This document shows, in pieces, positions 23,771-32,134 of a DNA stretch of 38,513 bases (positions are counted from its first letter, which is position 1; each line of letters begins with the position of its first letter). Source of the DNA: an uncultured Corynebacterium sp. (GTDB taxonomy: Bacteria > Actinomycetota > Actinomycetes > Mycobacteriales > Mycobacteriaceae); assembly GCA_946220775.1 (NCBI GenBank), contig CAMIFC010000018.1, positions 1 through 38,513 of the forward strand. The letters run 5' to 3'. A program made the position numbers and the translations under genes. The notes under the pieces were generated by a model. That model was not told the DNA's origin. It ran no database searches and saw only the letters and a program-made list of their open reading frames with translations.

Positions 23771-25861
23771 ATGTTGGCTATTCTTGGCGACATGGCTGAT
23801 AAGGCAAAGAACAAGCGCAAGGACGCTACCTCGAATGCCCCAGAGCGGCACACGACGGGTCCAGAAACACTCACCACAGACATCGACCCCCGAGTCGGTG
23901 AAGATCTCCAGCGCGTGCTCGACGGCCGATTCGCCGAGGCCCGGCGCGTCATGCGGGAAACCCTGAAGGACGAACAATTCCGCCCACCGGTGGGGTTGCC
24001 GCTCGAGGAGGCGCGCGCCCGCACCACCGGGCAACTGCAGGATGTGCTGGTCTCTGGCCTTCCCTATGACGCATTCACCGAGGGACAAGGTGGCACCGGA
24101 AAAACTGGTGACACGCTGACCTCCATCGAGATGTTGGGACATGCCGATCTTTCCCTGATGGTCAAAGCCGGTGTGCAGTGGGGGTTGTTCGGAGGTGCGG
24201 TCAGCAACCTGGGCACCGAACGCCACCAGGATCTGGTTCGCGATCTGATCGAGCTGCGCGCGTTGGGCTGTTTTGCGATGACGGAACGTGGTCACGGATC
24301 TGACGTCCAACAATTGGAAACGACGGCGACCTACGACCCGGACACGCAGGAATTCGTCATTAACTCGCCGACCGCGTCGAGTGAAAAGTGGTACATCGGC
24401 AACGCCGCGCGCGACGGTCGCTTCGCCGCGGTATTCGCGCAGCTCTACACGCCTGGCGTGGAAGAATCTCACGGCGTGCACTTTCGTCGCCCGCATTCGT
24501 GAGGACGACGGCTCCCCGATCGAAGGCGTGCGCCTGGGCGACCATGGCTACAAGGGCGGACTGCCGGGTGTGGATAACGGCACGCTGCTGTTCGACAACC
24601 TACGGGTTCCCCGCGAAAACCTGCTAAACCGATTCGCGGAAGTGGATGCCGCAGGCAACTACTCCTCCCCGATCGACAACCCGAATCGTCGGTTCTTCAC
24701 GATGCTCGGCGCACTCGTTCGCGGCCGCGTCACCGTGGGCGCGGCAGCCGGTGCTGCGGCAAGGACGTCACTGGATATCGGCGTGCGCTATGCGAATCTT
24801 CGACGCCAGTTCGCGCCGGACTCCTCTCTTCCGGAAAACAAACTCATTGAGCACCGCAAGCATCGACTGCGCCTGATCCCCCGGGTCGCGCACTCCTATG
24901 CACTACAGCTGGCCACAAACAACCTGATGAACGTGTCCACGACATCGAAGCCCAGGGGCTGGATCGCACGAAACTGACCAAGGAACAGCAATCCAACCAG
25001 CGGGAAGTCGAAGCCCACGCCGCCGCGCTGAAGGCCGCCAACACGGCGCATGCCACGGATACGATCCAAGAAATGCGCGAAGCCTGTGGCGGTTATGGCT
25101 ATATGGCGGAAAACCTGCTGACCAGCTTGAAGGCTGACTCGGACATCTTCAGCACGTTCGAGGGGGACAACGTGATCATGATGCAGCTCGCCGCCAAGGA
25201 GCTGATGACCGGCTTCGCCAAGGAGATCGGCAGCTTCAACCCCATCGAGATGGTGCGTTTCGGGCTGGATAACTTCTCTGCTCAACTGCGCCGCCGCACC
25301 GCGGCCGATACGCTGATCCAGAACCTGCTGGACACCTTCACCGATAGCGAGGAAACCTCCCTCTTCGACCCGGGCAACCAGATTCGCCTGCTGACGGAGC
25401 GGGAAAACCGACTGATGGTCTCGCTTGGCCGCCGACTGCGCGTCGCCAAGGACATGCCGGTCGAAGAGGCAGCCAAGGTCGTGGACCGAGCCCAAGATCA
25501 CCTGCTGGAGGTCGCGTGGGCTCACGTGGACCGCATCCTGCTGGAGGCACTGCTGGACGCGGAGTCCAAGCTGGATTCCGTCCAAGCGCGCAAGGTGCTG
25601 GAGCAAGTCCGTGACGTGTACTTCCTGGATCTGATCATGCGCAATGGCAGCTGGTACTTGGAGCAGAACCTGCTGACCGATACCCGCACCAAGGCTGCCC
25701 GGGCCGCGCTGAATGATCTGGTGGATTCCCTGGGGCCGTGGTCCGAAACACTCGTCGATGCGTTTGGCGTCCCGCGGGAAATTACGCCGCTGAAGCTCAT
25801 GGAGGACTACGACGACATGGTCCCGAAGGCCGACAGCGCCCCTGCTGACGGGCAAAAATAG
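23771..25861 (+). pseudogene. acyl-CoA oxidase/dehydrogenase, broken by two indels
   Basis: The full product would be about 697 residues with the layout of acyl-CoA oxidases: an N-terminal helical domain, a middle beta domain (FAMTERGHGSDV; GYKGGLPGVDNG), VPRENLLNRF, LPENKLIEHRKHRLRLIPRVAHSYAL, and a C-terminal ACGGYGYMAENLL...EGDN block. The first frame is lost at about 24478-24484, where GVH should continue to TFVARIREDDG, consistent with loss of CA from CACA, and it stops at TGA 24500. The middle part is read in another frame until about 24929, where ATGAACG looks like ATGGAACG minus one G. The original frame then resumes to 25861. The net change is 3 nt, so the ends share a frame. Fatty-acid beta-oxidation would be lost if the indels are real. 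ATG 23771 has GAGGG 6 nt upstream; ATG 23792 is the alternative. Confidence 0.85.
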
Positions 25862-25876
25862 CCCACGACACCGAAG

Positions 25877-25897
25877 TACCTTAGGCGGACTAAGGTA
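25877..25897. promoter_or_regulatory. perfect 8-bp inverted repeat at the FUSC gene start
   Basis: TACCTTAG (25877-25884) and CTAAGGTA (25890-25897) flank a GCGGA spacer. TAAGGT (25891-25896) lies 6 nt before the GTG start and could be the -10 of a leaderless transcript, so the repeat would overlap the core promoter like an operator. It may also cap the transcript from the gene upstream. Confidence 0.5.
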
Positions 25898-25902
25898 TAC
25901 GT

Positions 25903-27762
25903 GTGAGCACCCCAAGAGACAAGGAATTCAGAAACCCCAGCAGCGCCGCTTCCGCCGATTACATCGGCACGGAACCCGGCGGCGGCAACAACACGAGCTC
26001 GATGTTCGGCTCGGACGCTGACTCGCTCGGTGTCCCAGCCCTACCCGATGCGCCATCACCGCCATCCGTGCGTGCGCTGCTGCTGACTGTGAACTCTTTC
26101 GGCTCGCGCATCCCCCGCGCAGCACGCGCGGGACTGGCCATCCTCATCCCCGGTGTGATCGGCCTCCTGCTTGGCTACGGCACCGAGGTGCTGCTCGTAT
26201 CCGGTGGTGCGGTGTGCGTCATCAATGGCGAGAACCGCCCCTACCGGGAACGGTGGAAATCCATGCTGCGCTACACGCTGCTATTCACCGCACTGACCTT
26301 GGGTTTCCGCAGCCTCGGAATCTGGGCGCAAAGCCATGGAGCCATTGATTTCAGCGCGGGGCTGAGCGGGGTGATCGACAATCCACAGGGCACGCTGGTT
26401 GCCTACAGCGTGCTGATGATCTTCCTCTTCGTGTGCGTGGCGTGCGTGTATGTGCACATGTCCCTGCAGCTCACGCCGCCGGGGCCGTATTTGATGCTGT
26501 TCGTCACCGGCGGGCTGCTCGTCAATAAGATCCCGATTTCTCTCGCGGCGACGGCAACGTGGTCCCTGATCGGCGCTGCTGCGGCGTTCGTGATCAGCGT
26601 GTCCGGCTGGCTCTTCGACCAGCGGGGACCGGAACGCACCGCTGTTGAAAACGCCGAACGCGCCGTCGACACGTATCTGGAAGCGAAGAATCAAGAAGAT
26701 GCGGCCGAACTGAGCTCCCTCCGCCTGACCGCCGCGAGTTCCATCCACCGTGCGTGGGAAATGCTCGCTGGCGCCGGTGCGGTGCGTGGCGGACTAGTCA
26801 CCAAAGAGGCACAGGGTGGCCGCCGGGAAAAGCTCGTCCACCGCATGCTGGTGGCTCAGCAACGCTGGGCACTGGCCGACCCTGATGCACACGTGCTCAA
26901 CGAAAACCCAGCGGAGTGGAACACGATCCCGCTTGCCTCTCCGAGCGCGTGGGCACGGTTGAAGCGCCAATGGCACTTGGGATCCCACCCCATCGTCACC
27001 GCATTGCGCGTGGCCATCGCCGGTTTCCTCGTGTCCATCCTGTCCACGGTGCTGGGATTGGGCCGTCCGGACTGGGCTATTACGTCGGTGATGCTGCTGC
27101 TCGGCCAGGGCCCATTCCGCCTCGCCGGCACGGTGCGTTCCTTCCACCGCATCGCGGGTTCCTCGATGGGCATCCTGCTGTACTTGGCGTTCTACCAGCT
27201 GCAACCGGGCCTGCTGATGGATCTGGTCGGTTTGACTTTCGCCATGTTCTGCACGGAGCTACTGATCGCCGCGAACTACGGTCTCGCCATGGTCTTTACT
27301 GCACCTCTGGGCCTGATGATGGCCGGTCTGGGCGATACTCCCGTGGGGCAGATCGCGGTTGACCGAGGTGCAGAGATGGCCATCGCATCGGTGTTGACGG
27401 TCTTGATGATTTGGCTGGTGTTGCCGAACAATCTGCAGCGCACGGCGGAGTACAACTATGAGCAGCTAGTAGCGTCCATAAAGAACTTGCTGGCCGTCTA
27501 CCACGAACGTCCCCTGTCCGAATCGCCGACGGCGCGACGGGCGCTGCGTTATGAGCTCAATGAGTCCCGTGCGACGACGCTGGCCTGTGCGAAGGAATCG
27601 GCGGAATGGCGTCGTGAACAATGGGGACGCCACGTGGCCGCACACGTCACCGCCGACGACACGCTGCGGGCCGGTGCGAAAGCGGCGCACCGCGGTAGGA
27701 CGCATGTACCTGGGTTGTTAATCAACCGACTGCAGCGACGGGTGGGGTCGCTGAGCAGCTAG
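25903..27762 (+). CDS. FUSC-family (aromatic acid exporter-like) membrane protein
   Basis: 619 residues from GTG 25903. About 65 soluble residues rich in Ser and Gly precede two helix bundles (about 75-235 and 365-520), separated by a soluble stretch. The repeat of 'P..A....L.....LG.......' helices and the R-x-x-G-T-x-x-G-like part in the second bundle (RLAGTVRSFHRIAGSSMGILLYL) fit the FUSC family of fusaric-acid/aromatic-acid efflux proteins. A charged C-terminal cytoplasmic tail follows. The substrate is unknown. It lies 41 nt after the broken acyl-CoA oxidase gene on the same strand, with the palindrome at 25877-25897 between them. Confidence 0.75.
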   Translation: MSTPRDKEFRNPSSAASADYIGTEPGGGNNTSSMFGSDADSLGVPALPDAPSPPSVRALLLTVNSFGSRIPRAARAGLAILIPGVIGLLLGYGTEVLLVSGGAVCVINGENRPYRERWKSMLRYTLLFTALTLGFRSLGIWAQSHGAIDFSAGLSGVIDNPQGTLVAYSVLMIFLFVCVACVYVHMSLQLTPPGPYLMLFVTGGLLVNKIPISLAATATWSLIGAAAAFVISVSGWLFDQRGPERTAVENAERAVDTYLEAKNQEDAAELSSLRLTAASSIHRAWEMLAGAGAVRGGLVTKEAQGGRREKLVHRMLVAQQRWALADPDAHVLNENPAEWNTIPLASPSAWARLKRQWHLGSHPIVTALRVAIAGFLVSILSTVLGLGRPDWAITSVMLLLGQGPFRLAGTVRSFHRIAGSSMGILLYLAFYQLQPGLLMDLVGLTFAMFCTELLIAANYGLAMVFTAPLGLMMAGLGDTPVGQIAVDRGAEMAIASVLTVLMIWLVLPNNLQRTAEYNYEQLVASIKNLLAVYHERPLSESPTARRALRYELNESRATTLACAKESAEWRREQWGRHVAAHVTADDTLRAGAKAAHRGRTHVPGLLINRLQRRVGSLSS

Positions 27763-27765
27763 GCT

Positions 27766-27814
27766 GCGGGGCCGGCCCGGAACCGGACTGGAACGTGCCC
27801 CGGGCCCGCCCCGC
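27766..27814 (+). terminator. terminator of the FUSC gene
   Basis: 27766-27780 and 27800-27814 can form a 15-bp stem with one mismatch and a 19-nt loop, beginning 3 nt after the stop codon. There is no T-run. Confidence 0.55.
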
Positions 27815-27819
27815 AACGC

Positions 27820-27845
27820 AAAAACGGCCACGTCAAGCGTGGCCG
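27820..27845 (-). terminator. terminator of the mycothiol-transferase-like gene
   Basis: CGGCCACG/CGTGGCCG (27825-27832 with 27838-27845) and a 5-nt loop are followed on the minus strand by TTTTT (27824-27820). This is a canonical rho-independent terminator. Confidence 0.85.
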
Positions 27846-27862
27846 CCCTGCACGGGAATCAA

Positions 27863-28426
27863 CTACTCAGTGCCGAACTTTGGGTTGCGGCCGACATAAG
27901 CCATCAGCTGCTCCACGATGGGGGCATCATCGTCGCAGGGATACGCTGGGCCGAAGGCATCGCCTTCACGCAGCGCCTCACCCTGCGCCTTGAGTCCTTC
28001 GAGGATCTCAGCGGCCGCTTCCGAGTCGAGTTCTGGGGAACGACCCTGGGACCGTGTGAGATCCCAGGTATGCATGAAAATGTCGTTAATCAACAGCACG
28101 CGGTAGAACGTAGCGAGGTCCATGCCCTCGAAGTCACCGCTCTTAAACTTTGCTGTTGGATGTTCGCGCAGCGTGGCATATGCACCCTCAGAGAGTTCCT
28201 GCCACGCCTTGGTTGGATCCTGGTACGGATCGGTCTGCACGTCTAAGTCAACATTCGCGGCTTTCAGTGCAGCGGGAATCCACCCCTGCAGATGCATAAT
28301 CACATCGCGGGCTTCCCATTCCTTTACTGGAGTCTGGGCGTTCCAGTCAGTGACGGCATTCACTTCGTTGGTGAAAGCCTCGTTGACTACGCTGAAGCGT
28401 TCCAGTGTGTCATTTGACCAGGTCAT
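27863..28426 (-). CDS. TIGR03086-type metal-binding protein (mycothiol S-transferase/DinB-like)
   Basis: 187 residues. ATG 28426 has a strong AAGGAG site. The N-terminal helix (WSNDTLERFSVVNEAFTNEVNAV) and the spaced histidines in VIMHLQGW and FMHTWDLTRSQG are typical of the mycothiol-dependent maleylpyruvate isomerase/DinB fold, where they bind a divalent metal. C-terminal AFGPAYPCDDDAP...LMAYVGRNP is the usual TIGR03086 ending (Y-x-G-R-x-P). The likely role is mycothiol-dependent detoxification or isomerisation; the substrate is not evident. It follows the 79-residue porin-like gene on the same strand, with a hairpin between. Confidence 0.8.
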   Translation of the reverse strand: MTWSNDTLERFSVVNEAFTNEVNAVTDWNAQTPVKEWEARDVIMHLQGWIPAALKAANVDLDVQTDPYQDPTKAWQELSEGAYATLREHPTAKFKSGDFEGMDLATFYRVLLINDIFMHTWDLTRSQGRSPELDSEAAAEILEGLKAQGEALREGDAFGPAYPCDDDAPIVEQLMAYVGRNPKFGTE

Positions 28427-28459
28427 TCTGTGCTCCTTCGATACGAGTTTTGGTTAGTC

Positions 28460-28497
28460 GGTGGCATGCCGCTTGTTTTACTTGGCGGCGTGCCACC
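28460..28497 (-). terminator. hairpin after the 79-residue porin-like gene
   Basis: 28460-28472 pairs with 28485-28497 over 13 bp with one wobble pair and a 12-nt T-rich loop. It lies about 64 nt after the minus-strand stop codon. Confidence 0.6.
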
Positions 28498-28560
28498 CAC
28501 TTCCAACTTTATCGTTTTGTTTCAGAGCACACACTGGAATTTCATATCGCCCAGTGGCGA

Positions 28561-28800
28561 TTACTCCTCGCTGGAGCCGGAGCCGCCGAGCTCGCTGGAA
28601 CCAGCGCTTGCGCCAGCTTCTGCGCCAGCCTCAGCACCGCCGGTCTCAGAAGAGCCCGCTGCGACAGTTTCGCCGGTACCGATGAGGTCAATGACAGAAG
28701 AGCCTGCAGCGACAACGTCACCACGAACCAGGTTGATGATGACTCCGATGATGCCCTTGATGAGTTCGAAAATTGGTCCGATGCTATCTAGAGTTCCCAC
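28561..28800 (-). CDS. 79-residue PorA/PorH-like small protein
   Basis: Starts at GTG 28800 with AAAGGA 7-8 nt upstream. It has no signal peptide. Residues 1-26 (IGPIFELIKGIIGVIINLV and neighbours) form a strongly hydrophobic/amphipathic helix, a shorter helix follows (VIDLIG), and the tail is Gly/Ser/Ala/Glu-rich, ending SSEE. Small, acidic, leaderless helical proteins with such starts are typical of corynebacterial cell-wall channels and related proteins. The function is inferred from composition and size only. It stands alone between a terminator hairpin and a 445-nt gap upstream, so it probably has its own strong promoter. Confidence 0.6.
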   Translation of the reverse strand: MGTLDSIGPIFELIKGIIGVIINLVRGDVVAAGSSVIDLIGTGETVAAGSSETGGAEAGAEAGASAGSSELGGSGSSEE

Positions 28801-29245
28801 GAACCCGTCCTTTCTAGATTTTTAAATTCGACAGTTAAGAACCCCGGCGGTTCTCGCACATAAGCAAAGCATGGAATCCCACGCTGCACATGGCCTTTTT
28901 CACAGCGCTTCCGAATAATTAATGCCACTCATTATGCACATAGTGCGCATAATGCCCTGTTGGGGCTATTTTTCAGGACGTCAACCTCGACATACTTTTG
29001 ACAGGCTCGCTATAAATGCATGGGTATTTCAGTTGCACCCCAGTCAAGCCTTAGGCAATCTACCCCCATTTGCGCAATCGTCATGTCGGCCCAACTATTG
29101 GCGTCAAAAGCATATGTCGCCATAAAGGCGGCCATGGACGCAGAAGTGGATGCGGAAACAGGCGCCGTAACGAGCGCAATAATGGGCGCGAAACTAGGCG
29201 CCAGGCGCAGGTACTAAGCGGAAAAAGGGAAGATTACCTGGGGAT
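28801..29245. other. 445-nt region without a supported gene
   Basis: A/T-rich in its left two thirds, unlike the neighbours. It should hold the promoter of the 79-residue gene (minus strand). On the plus strand TCGACA (28988-28993?), an ~18-nt spacer and TATAAA (29011-29016) make a decent promoter pointing rightward. A dispersed-motif copy with its T-run lies at 28969-28983. A 65-codon frame (29020-29217, Ala-rich) starts just after TATAAA without a ribosome-binding site; I do not call it. GGCGCC repeats around 29161-29200. Confidence 0.4.
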
Positions 29246-29854
29246 TTACGCACGGGCGAGCATCGCCCGCGCGTAGCGCTTAGCGAAGTATCGTTGCGCA
29301 GCGCGAGCCACCGGGCCACCCCACTTCGTGTACCACGCGACAGGACGAGAATACGCGCTAACGGTCGCAACCAACCTGCCTCCGCCTTCTATCCCCTCCG
29401 TAGGAATCCACTGGAGATGAAACCGCTCCTCCCCTGCCACCGGATGGCCGAGCAACGCACGATAGCAAAACGTCGCCTGGGTGCCTGTCACCTCTGAGAC
29501 CAGCACCTCGCACGGCGCGGCCACGCCAATGAACGTGTCGGCTCCATCACGGGGCACCCCGCGGCCGAGGCCACGTTTGCGCCCGTGGCCGAGATGCAGC
29601 CCAATTTGGACCTTCACCACTTCGCCAGGCTGCATCCGAGTCGCCAGGCCTGGCCGGGTTGCTTGCCCCATTGAAGTATTCCCCGGTGCGCATCTCCGCT
29701 GCAGGGGCACCCCAGCGGCCTCGTGCACTCCACCGGTCAGCAGGAAATCCGCGCAGGCTTCCAGAGCCCCCGCACGTGGATGAGCAACAACCTCGCTATG
29801 GGAAAACGCGTGCCATTCGGTCACTCCCCACCATGCGGCGATACCTCGCATCAC
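29246..29854 (-). CDS. DUF1990-family protein
   Basis: 202 residues. The second half shows the DUF1990 pattern: G-x-A-x-P-C-E-V at the middle, ATFCYRALLGHPVAGEERFHLQW, then a Ser-Arg-Pro segment (VSAYSRPVAWYTKWGGPVARAAQRYFAKRY) close to the C-terminus. The biochemical function of this family is unknown to me. The GTG at 29854 overlaps the TGA of the TDT transporter gene by 4 nt (GTGA), so the two are translationally coupled. Confidence 0.7.
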   Translation of the reverse strand: MMRGIAAWWGVTEWHAFSHSEVVAHPRAGALEACADFLLTGGVHEAAGVPLQRRCAPGNTSMGQATRPGLATRMQPGEVVKVQIGLHLGHGRKRGLGRGVPRDGADTFIGVAAPCEVLVSEVTGTQATFCYRALLGHPVAGEERFHLQWIPTEGIEGGGRLVATVSAYSRPVAWYTKWGGPVARAAQRYFAKRYARAMLARA

Positions 29855-31021
29855 GATGCCTCTGCCCGTGCTTGCACTTTGGCATTGCGCGTGGCGGCGA
29901 TGCCCACCACCGCGCGAACACTACTGGTCGCACACAGCGTCCACGTGCAGCACATCACCAGCATTGCACCCACTCCAACGGCTCCGGCAACACTTGCCAG
30001 CATCTCAACTCCCGGCGCCGCTCCAGCAACTCCCTCTGCACCCGAACCGGCAACCGCATCTATCGTCAACGGGTGTTCCCGGAGCTGATCGCTCAACATC
30101 GACATGCCCAAAGCCAAGGTACCCACAGGGAAGGTCAGCGCCCACCAACCAGGCGAAAACTTCATACCACCAACAAACCCCCGAACAGTGACGAACACCG
30201 CAAAGGCAACGACCGGTACAGCCAACAACAGCATCGCTAGACCGTAGAGCTCGGCGATGATGGCGGTGGCGCGGGTGGCGTCCGAAAGAAGAAAGGAGGA
30301 TGTGTGGATGGCGATTGATTGGGCGGCGGCCGCGGATTGGCCAACGACGCCCAACGGGATCCACGACGACACGGATGCGTTGATCGGAATATGCTCCACG
30401 GCGAAATGGTTCCGGTAGGCCAAACTGAAGAGCAACAAGCCGAGGATGAAGGACATGAAGAAGCACGCCGTCGACACGACGATCAGGCTGACCTGCATAA
30501 ACACGGTCTGTGCAAACGAGGAAAGAATCGCGCCATTCGTGGCGGACAGCATCGGCGGCACCACCGACAATCCCCACGCCGGCTGCGGATTCGGGGCCGG
30601 ACGGACCATGATCAGGAAGACGAACCAAAAGGTCGTCACGACTCCCAACACTGTCGCCAGCGCCCACCATGTCACCACGAACCCGTGGTTGACCTGCGGA
30701 AAAACGGTAAGCAGCCCAGCGCCCGCGGACATCATCCCCATGGCCACGGTGCCCCAAGTTGGCATGACGTCCACGCTGGTCCAGGTACGCTTCAGCGCGC
30801 CCGGATGCCGAACGCAGTGGACGACAAAAGATTACCAAGCCCACCAGGATCAGCCAGGCGAGCACCACCAGCACCGCCGCGACAGGATGCAACCACGGGT
30901 GTTCACCGACGCGGCGCCCCAAAAGGGTCGCCAGCATACCGGTGCCCATGACAGCCGGGAACCACACGGGGCCCGCGGCTGGCAGCTCGGACGGCCAGCG
31001 ACTGATGGAAGGAGAAGTCAT
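29851..31021 (-). pseudogene. TDT-family (TehA/Mae1-like) transporter, frameshifted
   Basis: The N-terminal part starts at ATG 31021 (MTSPSISRW...) and contains PAAGPVWFPAVMGTGMLATLLG, the conserved first helix of the tellurite-resistance/dicarboxylate transporter family. At about 30826-30829 a run of four T (minus strand) shifts the frame. With three T the protein reads on as VIFVVHCVRHPGALKRTW and then the remaining roughly eight helices to 29851. The gene length minus 1 nt is an exact 389 codons. A GTG/ATG inside (30774) could give a truncated product without the first helices. TDT proteins export anions such as malate or sulfite; the substrate is unknown here. It is divergent from a LysR regulator. 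Confidence 0.8.
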
Positions 31022-31076
31022 AATATCTACTGTGCCAGCTGCGCATTATAGCCGGTAGATGGCCTATCTTTCGCAC

Positions 31077-31097
31077 CTCACAAAAAATTGCTGTGAG
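31077..31097. promoter_or_regulatory. LysR-type box between the TDT transporter and its regulator
   Basis: CTCACA (31077-31082) and TGTGAG (31092-31097) form a perfect inverted repeat with a 9-nt spacer, in the 96-nt divergent gap. It contains a T-N11-A-like core as bound by LysR proteins. The neighbouring LysR gene is the obvious candidate binder. Confidence 0.55.
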
Positions 31098-31117
31098 AGG
31101 CCCAGGCGTCCATTAGG

Positions 31118-32050
31118 GTGGATCACGTGAATTCCGGAAAACCACCTGCCCTGCAGCCACCGCGCGTTCCCACGATGGACCAACTCACCGCGCTGACATT
31201 CGCCGCCCGCACCGGCTCGATGGGAGCCGCCGCCGACTTGCTGGGACTATCCCAACAGGCCATCAGCGCGCGGGTCAGTGCCGCGGAAAAGCTCATCGGA
31301 TTCCTGGTCCTCGAACGCCGAACCACGGGGGTGCGGCCCACGGGTAAAGGCCAACTGGTGCTGGCCTGGGCGGAGGACGTCCTCGCCGCTGCTCACAAGC
31401 TCGAGGAGGGCTACCGCGGATTGCAGCAGGGGAACAATAAGCTCACGGTCGCGGCGTCCAACACCATTTCGGAGGCACTCCTGCCCCGCTGGGCGACGGA
31501 GCTTCGCACGGCGCACCCGGACACGTCGCTGGATGTGGTGCTGGGTAATTCGTCGATGGTGCTGCAGTCCCTGCTGTCTGGCCACGCTGACCTGGGGTTT
31601 GTCGAAACCCCGAGCATTCCCCGCGGCCTGCGTTCCACGGTGATTGGCCGCGACGAGCTGGTTGTTGTCACGACTCCCGACCACCCGTGGGCGCTGCGTG
31701 GCGCGCCGATCAGCCACGATGTGCTCGCCGAGACACCGCTGGTTTTGCGCGAGCCGGGGTCCGGTTCGCGCGCTTTCTTCGCCCTTGCCCTGCCGAACCA
31801 TGCGTCACCGTTCCGCGAGCTGCCGTCATCCGCCGCTGTTCGGGACGCCATTCGCACCACCGGTGTCCCCGGAGTTCTCTCGACGTTAACCGTGTCAGGG
31901 GATATTGAGCACGGCGATTTAGTGCGCATTCCCGTGACAGGCGTGTCGATGGTGCGAACGTTGCGCGCGACCTGGCATGCGAAGCAGCCGCCGCGCGGCA
32001 AGGTCAAGGAGCTGATGGATATTGCGCTGGGCGTGCCGCTGCGCGCTTAG
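31118..32050 (+). CDS. LysR-family transcriptional regulator
   Basis: 310 residues from GTG 31118; a GTG three codons later is an alternative. The N-terminal winged helix (about 18-80) contains MDQLTALTFAARTGSMGAAADLLGLSQQAISARVSAAEKLIGFLVLERR, the classical LysR DNA-binding signature. The C-terminal effector domain (from about residue 105, LTVAASNTISEALLPRWATEL) has the periplasmic-binding-protein fold. The divergent layout with the TDT transporter strongly suggests it controls that operon (transporter plus DUF1990), with the transported anion as possible inducer. Confidence 0.88.
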   Translation: MDHVNSGKPPALQPPRVPTMDQLTALTFAARTGSMGAAADLLGLSQQAISARVSAAEKLIGFLVLERRTTGVRPTGKGQLVLAWAEDVLAAAHKLEEGYRGLQQGNNKLTVAASNTISEALLPRWATELRTAHPDTSLDVVLGNSSMVLQSLLSGHADLGFVETPSIPRGLRSTVIGRDELVVVTTPDHPWALRGAPISHDVLAETPLVLREPGSGSRAFFALALPNHASPFRELPSSAAVRDAIRTTGVPGVLSTLTVSGDIEHGDLVRIPVTGVSMVRTLRATWHAKQPPRGKVKELMDIALGVPLRA

Positions 32051-32134
32051 CGCGTGGCGCGCGGCGGGGATGGTGGAGTGTGTGGCGTCGGCGCGTGACG
32101 GGGAGACCCGCCGGTTCGCCGAGCTACCTGAGCA

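Noticed and set aside
29020..29217. 65-codon Ala-rich frame after a TATAAA hexamer
   Set aside because: There is no ribosome-binding site, the start is too close to the hexamer for a leaderless transcript, and no recognisable features exist. It is kept only as a note in the intergenic entry.
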